DNA from: Stropharia rugosoannulata | Lineage: Eukaryota; Basidiomycota; Agaricomycetes; Agaricales; Strophariaceae | Assembly (NCBI GenBank): GCA_028532985.1 | Contig: JANCIK010000002.1 | Coordinates: forward strand, 434,001-498,000 | Reading direction: 5' to 3' | DNA length: 64,000 bases | Notes under the pieces: generated by a model | The model's database searches: none | The model's input: the letters and a program-made list of their open reading frames with translations, nothing else | Told to the model about the DNA's origin: nothing | Translations under genes and position numbers: made by a program | Shown here: piece by piece, positions 12,501 through 24,928 of the stretch | Position numbering within the stretch: the first letter of the stretch is position 1 | Layout: each line of letters opens with the position of its first letter

Positions 12501-15500
12501 TGCCGCCGGCTTCACGCCTATCTGTCAGAGAACCTGTTCACGGGCGTAGACGCGGGCCCGGGGTGGAGCCGGGTGCGCACGCCCGACTCGAGATCAAGGT
12601 GAACTTGCGCTGGGGTACTCCGCGTGCTGAACATCATTTCCCGTTCGAGTGCGAGCGAGTCGTCGAACGTCCGCGCATCATTGGAGATGGAGATGCAGCG
12701 AGGATTGTCGGTGGTCTGCTCGGCGCTCCTGCTCAAACTCGGCCGCTCGGCTCTGCGCGCTTAGCATCGCGTATTGCCCGGACAGACGCCCAGCTCTTCC
12801 GCTCTGCCCGCGCCGCGGAGAGAGATGCGAGTAATTTTTTTTTTGTCGTTGTTGAAGAAACGGGTACGTCGTCGTTGAGTAACGCTTAGAAGCGTATTGG
12901 AGGCGTACAACGCAAGTTTGGCGCACTGAGTATACAGTACCGTGAGAGTACTTGTCGAGCGTGAGAATAGGTCACCTGCACGCACGGGACGCGCCACGCG
13001 CCGGCGCGACGGCGAGTAAGTTCAATGACGCTGCCGTATATTTCGAAATTGATACGTATCGAATCGCTTCACTGACGCCCGTCTAGCCCGACAGTCCAGG
13101 TGCAGAGCAGAGCGAAGCGCGGACTGTGCTGATACATACTTTGAAGACGATAAGGACGACGACGACGTTTGTGCGTCATGCATTAAACTTCCGAGGCATA
13201 CCAAGAGGCTCCAAGAGGCCCAGACGGACCGCGAATCGCAATGTATTACTGATAGAAGAGGATCGGCACAAGCGCACATATCCGCAATGTCGATAGACCA
13301 TGTAAATTACTTCATTGCCCGTAGTAGCTCTGCTGTAGTTCAGGCGTCGCGAAAGCAGGAAATTGTCCAGCTTTGCATACAGTAGTAAATACATGTGTCA
13401 TAAGGGCGCATAGACTGAGGGTACAGTTGATCTGCCTCGTTTACTGTAGTCAGGGCTCTCCTTTCTTAGCCTTGGTGTCTCAAAGGTGGCGTCAAACATT
13501 ATACACACCCTGCAGCCCGCGCACGCGGTCAGGCGTAGTATGTATCTACTAAATGTACCAACAGAAGGGATCCGGCACTACCAGTGGAGCTGGCGCATAT
13601 GTACCCTTCCTAAGATTCTACCCTGAAATGAAGTTCGTACATAAATAATCTCGCCAAAGACACCAAAGAAGCCAAAATACTCCCGCCGAATTATCTCCCA
13701 CACATGTAGAACATTGAACAATTGACCATGGCTCACATAAGCTCTTACAGTACAACATATTTCGCAGATCAGAATGACGTCGGTGTGCAGTGCAGCGCGT
13801 GCGTGTGTACATAGATCCACACGCATGGTCCTTCCTACACCTGTAGACGCCCGCCCTACCCGAAGTATTCAGCTATGGTGCAAGAGGGTGTTATAACACC
13901 CGGATAATATCCGTACGGCTGTAAGCTGGAGTAACATTTCAGAACTGCTTTCGAAAATCTCTCTTAGAAAGAGCAGGATAAATACGGTCTGCTTATTACG
14001 TTCACACCTGAATCCCATTCGACTACATATGGTGGTAAGTAATCCGGAGATAGTTCAATAGAATCACAGGTCAGTGCTCACCACTATGTAAACACCACAG
14101 ACCCGGCAGCACTGTGTTGAACTCGAGTTCGAATCAAATCTTGACACCTATCTGTCTGACTAGCTGCTGTACCTGCTCTATAAGTTGAGACTCAATAAAA
14201 TACAGAGCAGTGCGTGCATTCTGATGTCAAAATGGCTCGCGGCCTTAGGTGGCTGATCTGCATCATGACCGCAGAGCATGAAAGCCATATAACTGAAGAA
14301 TTACTAGCGGTGCGTGATGAGATTTGCATTCTATTGATTCCGTTCGAAAGGGTCAGGATCTGCAATGTGCAATGTGGATAACAGTTGCCTCCGATGTCGG
14401 TGCTCTCTAGTAATGGCCAAACTATTGAGTTAGGAGGAAACGATCCGGTCTCCTTATAAGCTGAGTCAGGTCATCACAAATAATCCAAAGGTTTCTTACA
14501 TAAAATGACCAAAACTTCCACTTTACATTCCTATTCATGCGAATTTTGTGACACATATGCCGGAACCACTACTCATGAACGTCTGAGCCAATCATACAAC
14601 CAGCATATGTGTACTAATACTTTGTTCTAAAACTATTTCGTATTCTCACCGCTGCGGGCACGTCAGATACTTATCCACCGGCCGCTAGCTATATATTCAG
14701 CTATCTATTTCGAGAAAGATGCATACAAACATATAATTTTTCGCAGCTGGCAATCCTCAATGCTTTACGCAATCTCTCGTAAAAGTCTAACGGGTATCAA
14801 ATCATTGCACAGGTTTATTTTTACTCGTGTAAAATAAGTACCCACTCTGTGCGACGTTTAAAGCAAGTTACAACCTGACGTGCGCCCGCTGAACCCGATT
14901 TATAAGCGTAGTAACTGAATGTACTGAAATGAGCTTGGCAGAGTAAGAGTAATTATGCAGACCATAGACACCTTAGCCCGCAGATCGCGCGCATTCCCAA
15001 GATGCCCATTGGGTTGACAAGTACTTAAATAACTGACGCTAATCTATTGCATAGCCATCCGCTGACTGTCCTTTGCTTCTGCAGATCATTAACAGGAGAA
15101 AATCTGTGTCAGCAAAGAAATCCCGGGTACCAATCGACTCAGCGGTGGCGATGGAGACTACTACTGACAATGATAAAAAACATTTGAAAGGTTACGGAAA
15201 GCTTGATTACTACCACCCTCTGGAAACCGAGATTGCAGGCCACTACAGGTTACTACTCATCCTCCTAGCGTTTGTGCTCTACCCCGGAAAACCCGCTGAG
15301 CTGAGCATCCATATGGGTGGTTATTTGCTTGATTGCTGATTTGCGGATATAATTACATTACTCACGCGTATGTACGATATAGTGGACGGATGACTGCCGA
15401 CAGCTGCCGACTATTGTCACTGGGATTATACCTCAGTACGGAGTCCAGCCCGATAGCTACATGGGGTGACCTTAGGATTAAATATCGAGTGCCGTTGGCA

Positions 15501-18500
15501 TATGTCCTGGCAGCGAGTCTTAGCAGCGGTGAATTTTTTAAACACCCTTGACGAATCGTAACAACAGTGAGAGGTAACTTCGTCTATAGATTTATAATTA
15601 TATACTCGAAGCAATATAGTTATTAAGCATTGAATCCAAACCAAGGTTTTGTTAGGAAAGATCTCTTACCACTATCATAGTAGTGGCTTGTTATGATTAG
15701 CGCTCTTAGCGGCGCCTTCACTGAATTTGAATTTTAAAACATCTCTCAAGTATAACATCTCAGATAGCTTACCTGATATACTTGGGTGTTGAATTGAGCT
15801 AATGTATCATAGAAAGATAGATAGACATGATCCAAACATAATCCCCTAAAGAATAGTCGAAATCGCGCACAAATCGCGCCTTGGGAAAAGGCTCCCACGT
15901 CTGCGTGTGCCGCGGCCGGCTGCTGTCATTACTCCAGAGTCCGGCAAAGTCGGGTATTGTCCTTGCTCCTGGTTGCAAATATAGAACGGAAGTATGTCAA
16001 CAGGGCGTTCTCTCATACGACTCCTGTATCTTTAGAGGCATGGATTTGCTACAGCTCGCACAATAAAATTACGTCGCCGACTCCTTTCCATCCCGCTCTC
16101 AGCCGCTCACTGGGACATGCTACCGCTGCCCGTTCATCGCCACATGGAACCGGGACAGCACTTGTTTGACACTCGCGTGGGTTCATTCAGGGTGTACATA
16201 GATCCTGATACCATAGGTGAATCCTAACTACGATTACCTCTTACAAATGCGTATGTAATGCTAAAACCAAATAGGGACTGAACCGCAGTTTTACGTGCTT
16301 CTTCTGGACAAGCATCTTGCTCCATGTCGCCCGGTGGGTGCACCCCTGCCCATCCAAGAGGGGATAGTGCATTTTCAAATGATGGCTCGCTTAGAGAACT
16401 TACTTCATTACGCGGGATCGGCGCTGTGGCGGCGGCGGCGCTACAGCATCTTTAACGCGGTATGAATTACTGAATGCAGACATTTCCTCGGTAGACAAGC
16501 AAGTAAAGTGACGTGCAATCCAATTTGAGGATGTGGTTAAAGAATTCCAACCGTCTCAACGAGCTTAGATTGGCATGTACTTGAACGGTGATAACACATG
16601 TTCTGTAGATTCTGTACGGAATATCAGGATTTGCGATGCTGACGAGCTTCGCTAGTCTTGTCAATACGTTGATGGATTACGATCATGACAAGTTCGATGG
16701 TCTAGTATGTGCATATGGCAACCGTTATTATATTTAAATGAATAGGATCCTCGCACTTATGGGATCTGCGAGAAGGGCCGAGCGCACATATCCTCGGAGT
16801 TGCGAGACGTAGAAAATGTGGATATTAAATAGTTTATCATTGGTCTCCGCATGTTTGCTTCAGAGAAAGTTTATCTTTTTTGTAGCATAAATCCAGTATC
16901 CATAGTCTCCTCCCTGTACCTGGACTGTTCCTCTTTTTTGTGTGACGGGTCCAGTGCCCCAGTGTTCCTAAATATCTACATGGAAGATAATGTGCCATCC
17001 GCGCTGCCATGTACCCAGGCTTTGTCCCTCCTCTTCAAGCACATAAATTCACTTATGGAATATAAACTTAACATTTTTGAACATTAAAAATTAACTTGAT
17101 TCAGGGGTGAGTAGTGAGTAGTGACTAGTAAAGTTTGTCCCTCCGTGAGTAGTAAGGCTCTGCATACCTGTATCATGTAAACATACGGTCGTCATAATTG
17201 GTCATTGGCCGTAACACCCCGTATAGACTGTAATCAGCTTTACTTGGCCTGACTTAGGAGCAGGGCACCAAAAATACACAGTATCAGAGTTATAGAGATA
17301 CAGCTAACCAATGACCAAGTAACTTACCTCCGGGCCGTGTTTTAGTTGGACACGCTGGAGCCTTAAGCCATCTCGTAAAAAATTCCTGAAAAATCCAGGA
17401 TCCTTTGTTTCGGTTCGCCTACCGTTTTCGCACGGGCACCAACGGGCGCCTCGGTAATTGTATATGGCGGTGATGTACGCTGTCCTCTTGGGTTTGATGG
17501 TTTTAAACCATTGCATTCAGTCCTAATACGTTTACAATTCTGTCTACAAATTTGCTACAAATGGCTCATTCAACGAGTCGTTGCTTATCAATACTTGTGA
17601 CTGGACGTGTCTAGTAGACATGACATATGTACGGCTGGAAGTCCGGACGATCCCGTATCTATATCAGTAGACGTACCATAATAAACATTAGGCATACGCC
17701 GGATGCACTTATGATTTTCTGTAAGTAACTTGAGCAAAATCTCGTTGTTCTAAGCGGATTAGCGGAAAGTTGTTCCTAACGCTTGTGAGGGGGCGTATTG
17801 CACCGACTTCCCTCACTGCTGTTTCATAGCAGCAGAGAACAGACCGCAGTATGGATGCACTCGATCCGTTCAAGCTGCCCACTGTCGACGGTAAGTTCTT
17901 GTGCGTTCCATGACACTCGTCGACGTTCAACTAATGTACATCGATCATCAAGTCATCATCACCTGGCATCAAGGTTTAGTAGGATCATCAATCAATACTA
18001 CACTAGATTTATTTAATGGGACGGTAACCCATATAGTAACTGGATAAATATGCTTTGCACCTGATGTATGTAGCTATGTATAGCAGTGTGCGGCACCTCC
18101 TGAACTATACAGACGCTGGAGATGATAGTTGGCATCGCGGTCATTTAGAGCCGCGCCCCGAGGCCGCAGTAAATAGCGATACTTGTAACCCAGTCGGTGT
18201 AGACAATGGTACACAACGGTTACAATTTGAGGAATTGTCACTGAAGAAGGGTGACTATCTCAGTCCCGTCGACACAGAAGCCAAGCTCGAGTCTGCTCTC
18301 ATCTTTTCCAGCATTTCTTTAAATAGCAAAGTAACGGACTCTGACGTACCCCATCGATCCTGCTATAGTAGAGTTGTACTTTGATTGCCACATCGACCTG
18401 AGTATCATCCTTATCACCTGTAAGCTGTGATACTGTATACGGATGCTGTCCTTGCCAACGTCCCTCGGTTATGTTGTAACCTCCTGAGGTTTCACACCCT

Positions 18501-21500
18501 CATATGCACAGTATTGATTTAGGTGTTCTGGGTGGTAGACGGCCTGCACCTCTGTAGACCTCTGTACATCAGGACTTAGATATGCATCAAACCTGGATAT
18601 ATGATTGAGAACCAGTGCCGTATAGCTCCTTCATTTATTTGGTATCAGTCTGCGCGCAGTATCGGGTGTCGTGGCACTGCTATAATTATCTCACGATATT
18701 CGGCCCTTCAAGCTTCAAATCTTCAACGATCAGCATTCCCAATCAAGCTAGGTCTGCCAAACGTTGTTATGTTGCGTCCCTTCAGGAGCTACCGTACCAT
18801 GGGAGCGCGGATCTGCGCTATCCGGCTAGTCAATACACACCCACACAGCTGATCAGCCGCTGACACAAAATATAGTGATGCGCAGTCCTTCAGATCGAAT
18901 TAATATGTAGCGTTCTGTCTCGAGAAATCTATCAGACTTTCCTAGAGACAAAGTAGATCTTGGATAACGTAGCCACACTCAAATCTTAATATTTGCAACT
19001 CTGGGAATAGGATTCATTTTGAATCCAGATTCCCACTGTCACCTCACTACACACCACTTAAGCGTTCATCAAGTCAAAGGCGAACTGATTAGATTCAATG
19101 AGCCCTGGACAGGTATGATTAGCGTGATAGAGAACGTCCTAATATACCGCCCCAATTGAATGTCTGCTTGGGCACCTCATTTGCATACCTCAACAAATCA
19201 AACTGAAACGCAATGTTCATTCTCATGAGCAAAAAGTTCAGCATTCCGGAGACTTACCAGATTAATTGGCCACTCTTTAGGGCAGATATTTTTTTTTGAG
19301 CTATTATAATTGCTCAAAATCTCAATATACGGCCAGAAGCATCCGCTACATTTGTGATAACGTATATTTACCAATTTTTCTTTTAAGACGTAAGAAGGTG
19401 GCCCCAATTCGCGAGCCTCCTCGTCTGCCTCACCCGATACAACCTACTTCTGTTAGTTACCGCCTGGAGTAGCGTCTATTCAACCTACAGCCCTGTGCGG
19501 TGGACTTGATTCACTTTTAGTCATCATCTATATGGGAAAGGATACCCCATTCTAGCTCATAAATTACAGTCAAAGGACAGTATATTCGACTGTTCAGCCT
19601 AAGTGTTGCAAGAGTGTTGCCCAACTGGATAGTCCGGCAAGCTTCGGCGAGTCTACATATCTTCTCACGATCATGACGTTGTGATCGCTCATAGTAGCCC
19701 ATCGTGTTGACATCGTGCAGAGCGACACAGCATACTTATGGCCCCCCGTTCCATATATACAACGTACATTCAGTATCGAGTCAATAAATAAAAGGAGTGA
19801 AGTACAGATCAATCAGAAACGAGAAGCAATCGAGAAGAACTTGGCTCAAGTTGAAGGACGATGCGCCGTGCGTTGACTGTGGACGACTTTCGCCAACGTC
19901 TCGCCTTCCGATAACAGTCTATGCAGTAGACAAGATTATACAACAATGCCGATAAGAAACTGTCACCGCTGAGTGCGCGAATTGGAAAGCAACGGTGGCG
20001 ATCATGTATGAATTGCTTCATGTAAAGATACCGAACGACAGGCAGTAACACAACGCCACAATCGTCAGCAGTCCGGTATTCATGACCGTATACACCAATC
20101 ACATTATAGGTACGTGTATTCTACTACTAGAGAATTAAAGCTTACTAGGTATGATCTATCATCTCAGTGAAAATATTTCTAGCACGAGGATAAGTTCGGA
20201 GAATACGCCTTCCGGTCCGTTTCTGGTCTGACCACATGTTAGTACTTCTAAGTTCTGTCAGGTCTAGAAGCCCTTATGGGAAAGAAACAGTCTCTGCAAG
20301 GCAATTATGCATCCTCGTGGCTGTTCATGAGATGTGTTGTGGGTTATCGCATTGCAGCATTTGACAGATTGAATGTATGTTTGCGGGACGAAATCTTGTG
20401 CATGCATACAGAATCCCTACAACCGGAAGAACCTTTATCTTTCTGTCATCGTAGAAACGTCATGCCCTTACTGTGATGTGCAAAAACAGCTTTCCACAGA
20501 CTGTGCGTTTCATTTGATTCTCAGTTTTCTTTTGGCTTTATACCATTCTTTGCAGGATGTACCACCGATACAAACCCCTCGACACGCCAAGTATCGGTGT
20601 TTCAAGGACGGGCATTGAAAGGTGTGGTCGGTAGATGCGGCGTAATGCCTGGATTCTCGCTGGCTCACCGCCGTTCCAGAGCGTAATAACAGTTCAAACG
20701 TTCACATATCAATCGAGCTTCCTTACGCAAGTAGCTCCACTATGATCGATAATTGAACAAAGTAATGGGATTCGCATTAGAGAAGCAAGGGTTATAAAAT
20801 CACTTCCTAATCGGTAAACATGATCATAAGTGCACACCTGTTTACCTAATCAAGGTGAGAGTAAAGCACAAGTCAGTGTACGTTTAAAGCTGTAGGTAGA
20901 TGTTCATTTTAACTTGTCCAGAAGAATTATACCCAAGCCTAGGATTCAACGTCGAGTATGGATTTGATCGGATTCAAAAACAAAAACGTTTGAATATTAT
21001 TTGAACTGTGTGTGATGTGTAAAGTATACCTCTGGCTGCTTGGGAAGAGCCGGAGCTCCGACCATAAAACTTGTGAGGGAGCGAGCTTGGAGAAGCGTTC
21101 CGCTGAAGTCCATGTAAAATGTACCTTACAATCCAGTAGTACTACTGCTGAACTGTCGAGAAAAAAGATATTGCATTACGTAGTAATTGCTTCATCATAT
21201 TACAAAGCTTGTGAGACTCTTACCCAGTCATCAAAACCTATTTAATCTATCCGGGCTGCTGTAGCTGGCTCAAGGGCTAGTTCCGCGGGCTAGTAGACGG
21301 CGTACCAAAATAATGTATTACCCTTGACAAGCACCATTCCCTTGCTAATAGCTATGGTCTTCGCTCAGGTATGTAGAGGCCGTGATTAACCCGGTCAGCA
21401 ATTACCCTGTTTTTATTCCCTGTACTTAGTATTACCCTTGACTCGCCTTGTACAATCAATTACTGTATGCGGCAAGGCGGGTGACCGAGTCTAATTTTAG

Positions 21501-23074
21501 ACCAACTAAGCGAGCCGAGCCGCCGGCTGACAATCATCCTTGGGATGAAAATCCTTGGAAGAATGTGCGCTTGCCGTCTTATCAGCTCGGACATCCGGTA
21601 GAAATGGACGCCTTTGACACTTCCTGGATAAATATTTCGGGTATGGAGTTTTCTGCTCTCTATTGAAATATTTAAAAAGGCCCCGATCCCGTCGTACCAT
21701 TCATTACTTCTCCAATACTTCTCGGCTAGTTTATACACACCGTTGGACTGATCATGAACTGCTGCGATAGGAAGGTTATTCAAGACCAAGGTGAGATTGA
21801 ATGAGCGTGTGCAGGATAACAACTCCGTCTGTAGCAGTTTACGTAACAATGTTGTACACTCTCTTCGAACTGACTACAAGATAAGTAACATGCTCACTGC
21901 TCATAGATTTGCTCGTGAGTGCTCCGAGTCAGAGCAACCGTAATCTCCTATGTGCCGCTAGGTAAGCTATTTTTGGCTACTACTCGGGGTGACGATCATG
22001 AAAATCCAATTTCCGCGGTCAAGAAAAAGGCAACATGGCAGCGTGGTCCGCCGGCATAGCTATCCTTGGTGGCGAAGTCATCGTGCCAACATGAATCCTC
22101 AATGCAGATTCGAGCTGTCACCGCAAAGGTAGGGATATGCTGGTCATGGGTTGTAATCGTTCCTTTTACACTCAGAGGCCTTGAGGGAAAGGCCCAGACC
22201 ATCAATATAGTGCCAAAAACGTTTCCCTGTGCTAGGTCGCAGCAATTCACTCCCATGAGGAGTGCTCGGCAACTATTCGACCTGAACAAGCAAGTGCAAG
22301 TGTTGTAAACGCCTTCAGCGATCGATACTTTATGAGGCTTCTTCTCACACATATCTGAATTCTAAAATAATTCTTGAATTATATTTGGCGGATTCATGAA
22401 TCCATGGGTACCGTTCGTCGGCTGTAGCGGTTAGTTCTGTAGCGGCAAAATTATATTTCACCGGGGCGAGGATTGCTAAGAAAATGTATTTTTATGGCGA
22501 AGGCGAGCGAATGTCTGAGAACGACTGATGAAAGTGTTAAATTGGTGTTAAAGAACCTTGTTCCCGCTGGTCACATATCAGCAACGCCCTGAAATAAAGT
22601 TATAAAATAGTTCTCACACAGTGAACACAGTTGCTTACTCATTGGCCTCACATCTCGGAGAGAATCTCGTCGACCACATAAGCACACGTCAAATGTCGTC
22701 ACATTGTATAGCTCGAAAGACGACGTAGGCATACCGGTAAACTATGAACAACGCAAGGCTGATTAGGGTTGTCAACGATGCGGCCTTCGCGATACGTGGG
22801 CACTTTCTTGCTCTTGCTATGGGTCATCGTGCGGCCTGTTAACATAGCATGGAAATATTAGGGTTGCGGAATAATCGATGACCGGTGGTAATGACATGGG
22901 CATCCAGAGCCGAAATATTCATAATCTTAATCATATATAGACAACGTCAGACTTGGTCAAAACCACTGCGGTAGGTTTTGTATTCAATAACTGATATTAT
23001 ATTCTGGTATGAATGAAGAACGTAAGTATAGACTCGCTAAGCAGGTGGGAAGGTTGTCTCACTTTAAGCCGTCG

Positions 23075-24203
23075 TTATCGATCCAGAAGGCTATCAACAA
23101 ATGCTGCAAAAGAATTGAATACTTCGTCCGGAGGGACGACTCCCGGTTTATTTTCATCTCCTGCGCGGTATTTCCCTGTTTTTACTAGAGAGGCCCAGTT
23201 AGCACATTACGTCAAATGCTCTCTTCAAGGTAGGGGTTTAAGAGGACTCACCGAGTACTCGCCACAGGCCTAACTCAATGGCTCCTTCGGAAAGATCTGC
23301 TTGAACGTTATCGCCTATTACCACTATCCTTCCGTCGAGACTTGAATCTTGATAAGTATTGACTTGAAAGCGTGCAGCCTCTTCAAGCTCTGCTGTAGTA
23401 AAATCCTTGATAACAGCGTCAAAGAATGCCTTGGTCGGTTTACCGATAATGTGCGCGGTTGTGTCTGTGGCGGTTTCAAGAGCGGTAACAAAAGGGCCGG
23501 GACCCAACGAGAGTCCTGACTGTGTTTCTATGTACTTGGCCTTGTGGGTCGCTATCAGCGGAATATGATCTTTCCTGTACAGGGTTTGCTTATCCTGGGC
23601 CTGACGGTCCGATGCAGAACAGTTTCCGTCGGCTGGCTGTTCTCCCTTCAGAATTCTAAACGCCATATTGAGAGTTTTGTAGTCAAGGTGGGAAGGTGAC
23701 AGTCCTATCACAACGGAGTCGAATTTCTCCTCTTGACGGGACAACCCTTCCACTTGGTTCTCTGCTGAATACCCGATTTCATCAAAGACCTCTTTCCGTG
23801 CTGAGTCCGACAATAATACAAAAGGCCTAATTATTATAACATGTAAATTAGTGAGTAGTAGTTCATTACACTTGAAACTATTCTGTCGTACCCACCTCCT
23901 CAAATGCTTATCTTTGAGACACTGTGCAACGGCACCGATACTAGTCCATACCAGCTTGGGTGCATTGATCCTGGTTGGTACGTCAAAGATATCAAATCCC
24001 ATTGCGTTTAAGCGCTTGATAAGTGCTGCCGTAGATTCTTTGCTAGTGTTACTGCATAGTCTGAATGGAATAGGAGATTGTCGGAGTTTATGAAAAGCTT
24101 CCACTGCGTTTGGAGTCGGAGTAGAGCCAACATGGAGGTTTCCAGACACGTCTACTAGAAGTCCCAGAATTGGAGGACGCTGTACAGAGCCATATTTTTG
24201 CAT
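23075..24203 (-). CDS. HDHD2-like haloacid dehalogenase-fold hydrolase
   Basis: Predicted phosphatase-like HAD protein of the HDHD2/LHPP group. The three exons are 24203..23896, 23826..23252 and 23184..23075, with introns of 69 and 67 nt, giving 330 aa. Motif I is LVDVSGNLH (D18), where most HADs have DxDGT; Ser at the second position is also seen in HDHD2. The downstream segments match HDHD2 in order: LCSNTSKES (motif II region), GLSPSHLDY, LIATHKAKY, LSLGPGPFVTALE, IGKPTKAFF and the Mg-binding motif VIGDNVQAD. The last exon supplies VKTGKYRAGDE, the conserved HDHD2 end, which supports the 3' splice model. Substrate is unknown. The weakened motif I makes catalysis uncertain. It lies 725 bp downstream of the GH3 gene on the same strand with its own start. 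Confidence 0.88.
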
Positions 24204-24928
24204 CTTAGGTCCAGCTCAGTCTATTTTTGAGGACAATGAAGTAACGCAATCTCTAGTGCCACGCTTCGTCGTCTATGCGTCGGAGTCTGTTCACTGGCGC
24301 TGACTCGCTATTGACAGTATCTTAAGGTTTACTTCAGTTGATCTCTATATGGTCCAGGAAGAGTATTCAAAAGACGTTGAACTCTCTGATCAGAGGTGTT
24401 GATAAAGTAGAGTTGAAGTAGTGGAGGCTCAAAAACCGATGCTTCGCTGACACAACCTGACGTCACCTGCCCACTAGCAGCAACTCGGCAGGGCTTCGGC
24501 TCAAATAGTTTTATTTTCCGCGCAGAAGTTTGCATCGGAGCTTGATCGGAGTGAGAGAAAATTGATTGCCTAGCGACGGCCGTGTCAATGGAGTTTCTGT
24601 ATCTCCTACGCGCGTTAAGATTCCTTCGAGTTTGGCCAGGCTTCCAGGTATGTTTTTCAACGGGTGCGGTGTGCTGGAGGTACCTACACCCGAGGTCCGC
24701 GATTCTTAATATTTTATTGCCAACCCGTGTACAGGCGTCCGTCAAGTGAAGAAAGAGACTGCCCTGCACTTGAGGATGTTGTAACTTAGACCAGTCTGCG
24801 ATATGTTTTTCTCATAAACAGCCAGATGCACCTTGAATGTTAGAATAGGTATGTTTGCACTCACAATCTCGAAAATCAGTATATATCTTTTAATTTCACA
24901 TATTTTTACGACCTGGAAGTAGTAAACC
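24204..24928. other. Intergenic between GH3 3' end and HDHD2 start
   Basis: Contains a 146-codon minus-strand open frame (24329-24769) with no recognisable domain or repeats. Its position fits the GH3 3' UTR and the HDHD2 promoter. I do not call it a gene. Confidence 0.4.

Larger units (their letters stand above)
7445..23074. other. Large gene-poor region of about 15.6 kb
   Basis: No open frame in this stretch shows a recognisable domain or a chain of exons with consistent splice sites. The open frames are about 60-200 codons, often overlapping on both strands. It contains short tandem repeats (listed separately) concentrated at 8.0-9.5 kb. I found no reverse transcriptase, integrase or transposase motif that held up. 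It may be decayed repeat DNA or non-coding sequence. Confidence 0.5.

Noticed and set aside
24329..24769. 146-codon minus-strand frame between GH3 and HDHD2
   Set aside because: No domain, signal peptide or repeat. The position fits a UTR/promoter. Kept as intergenic.
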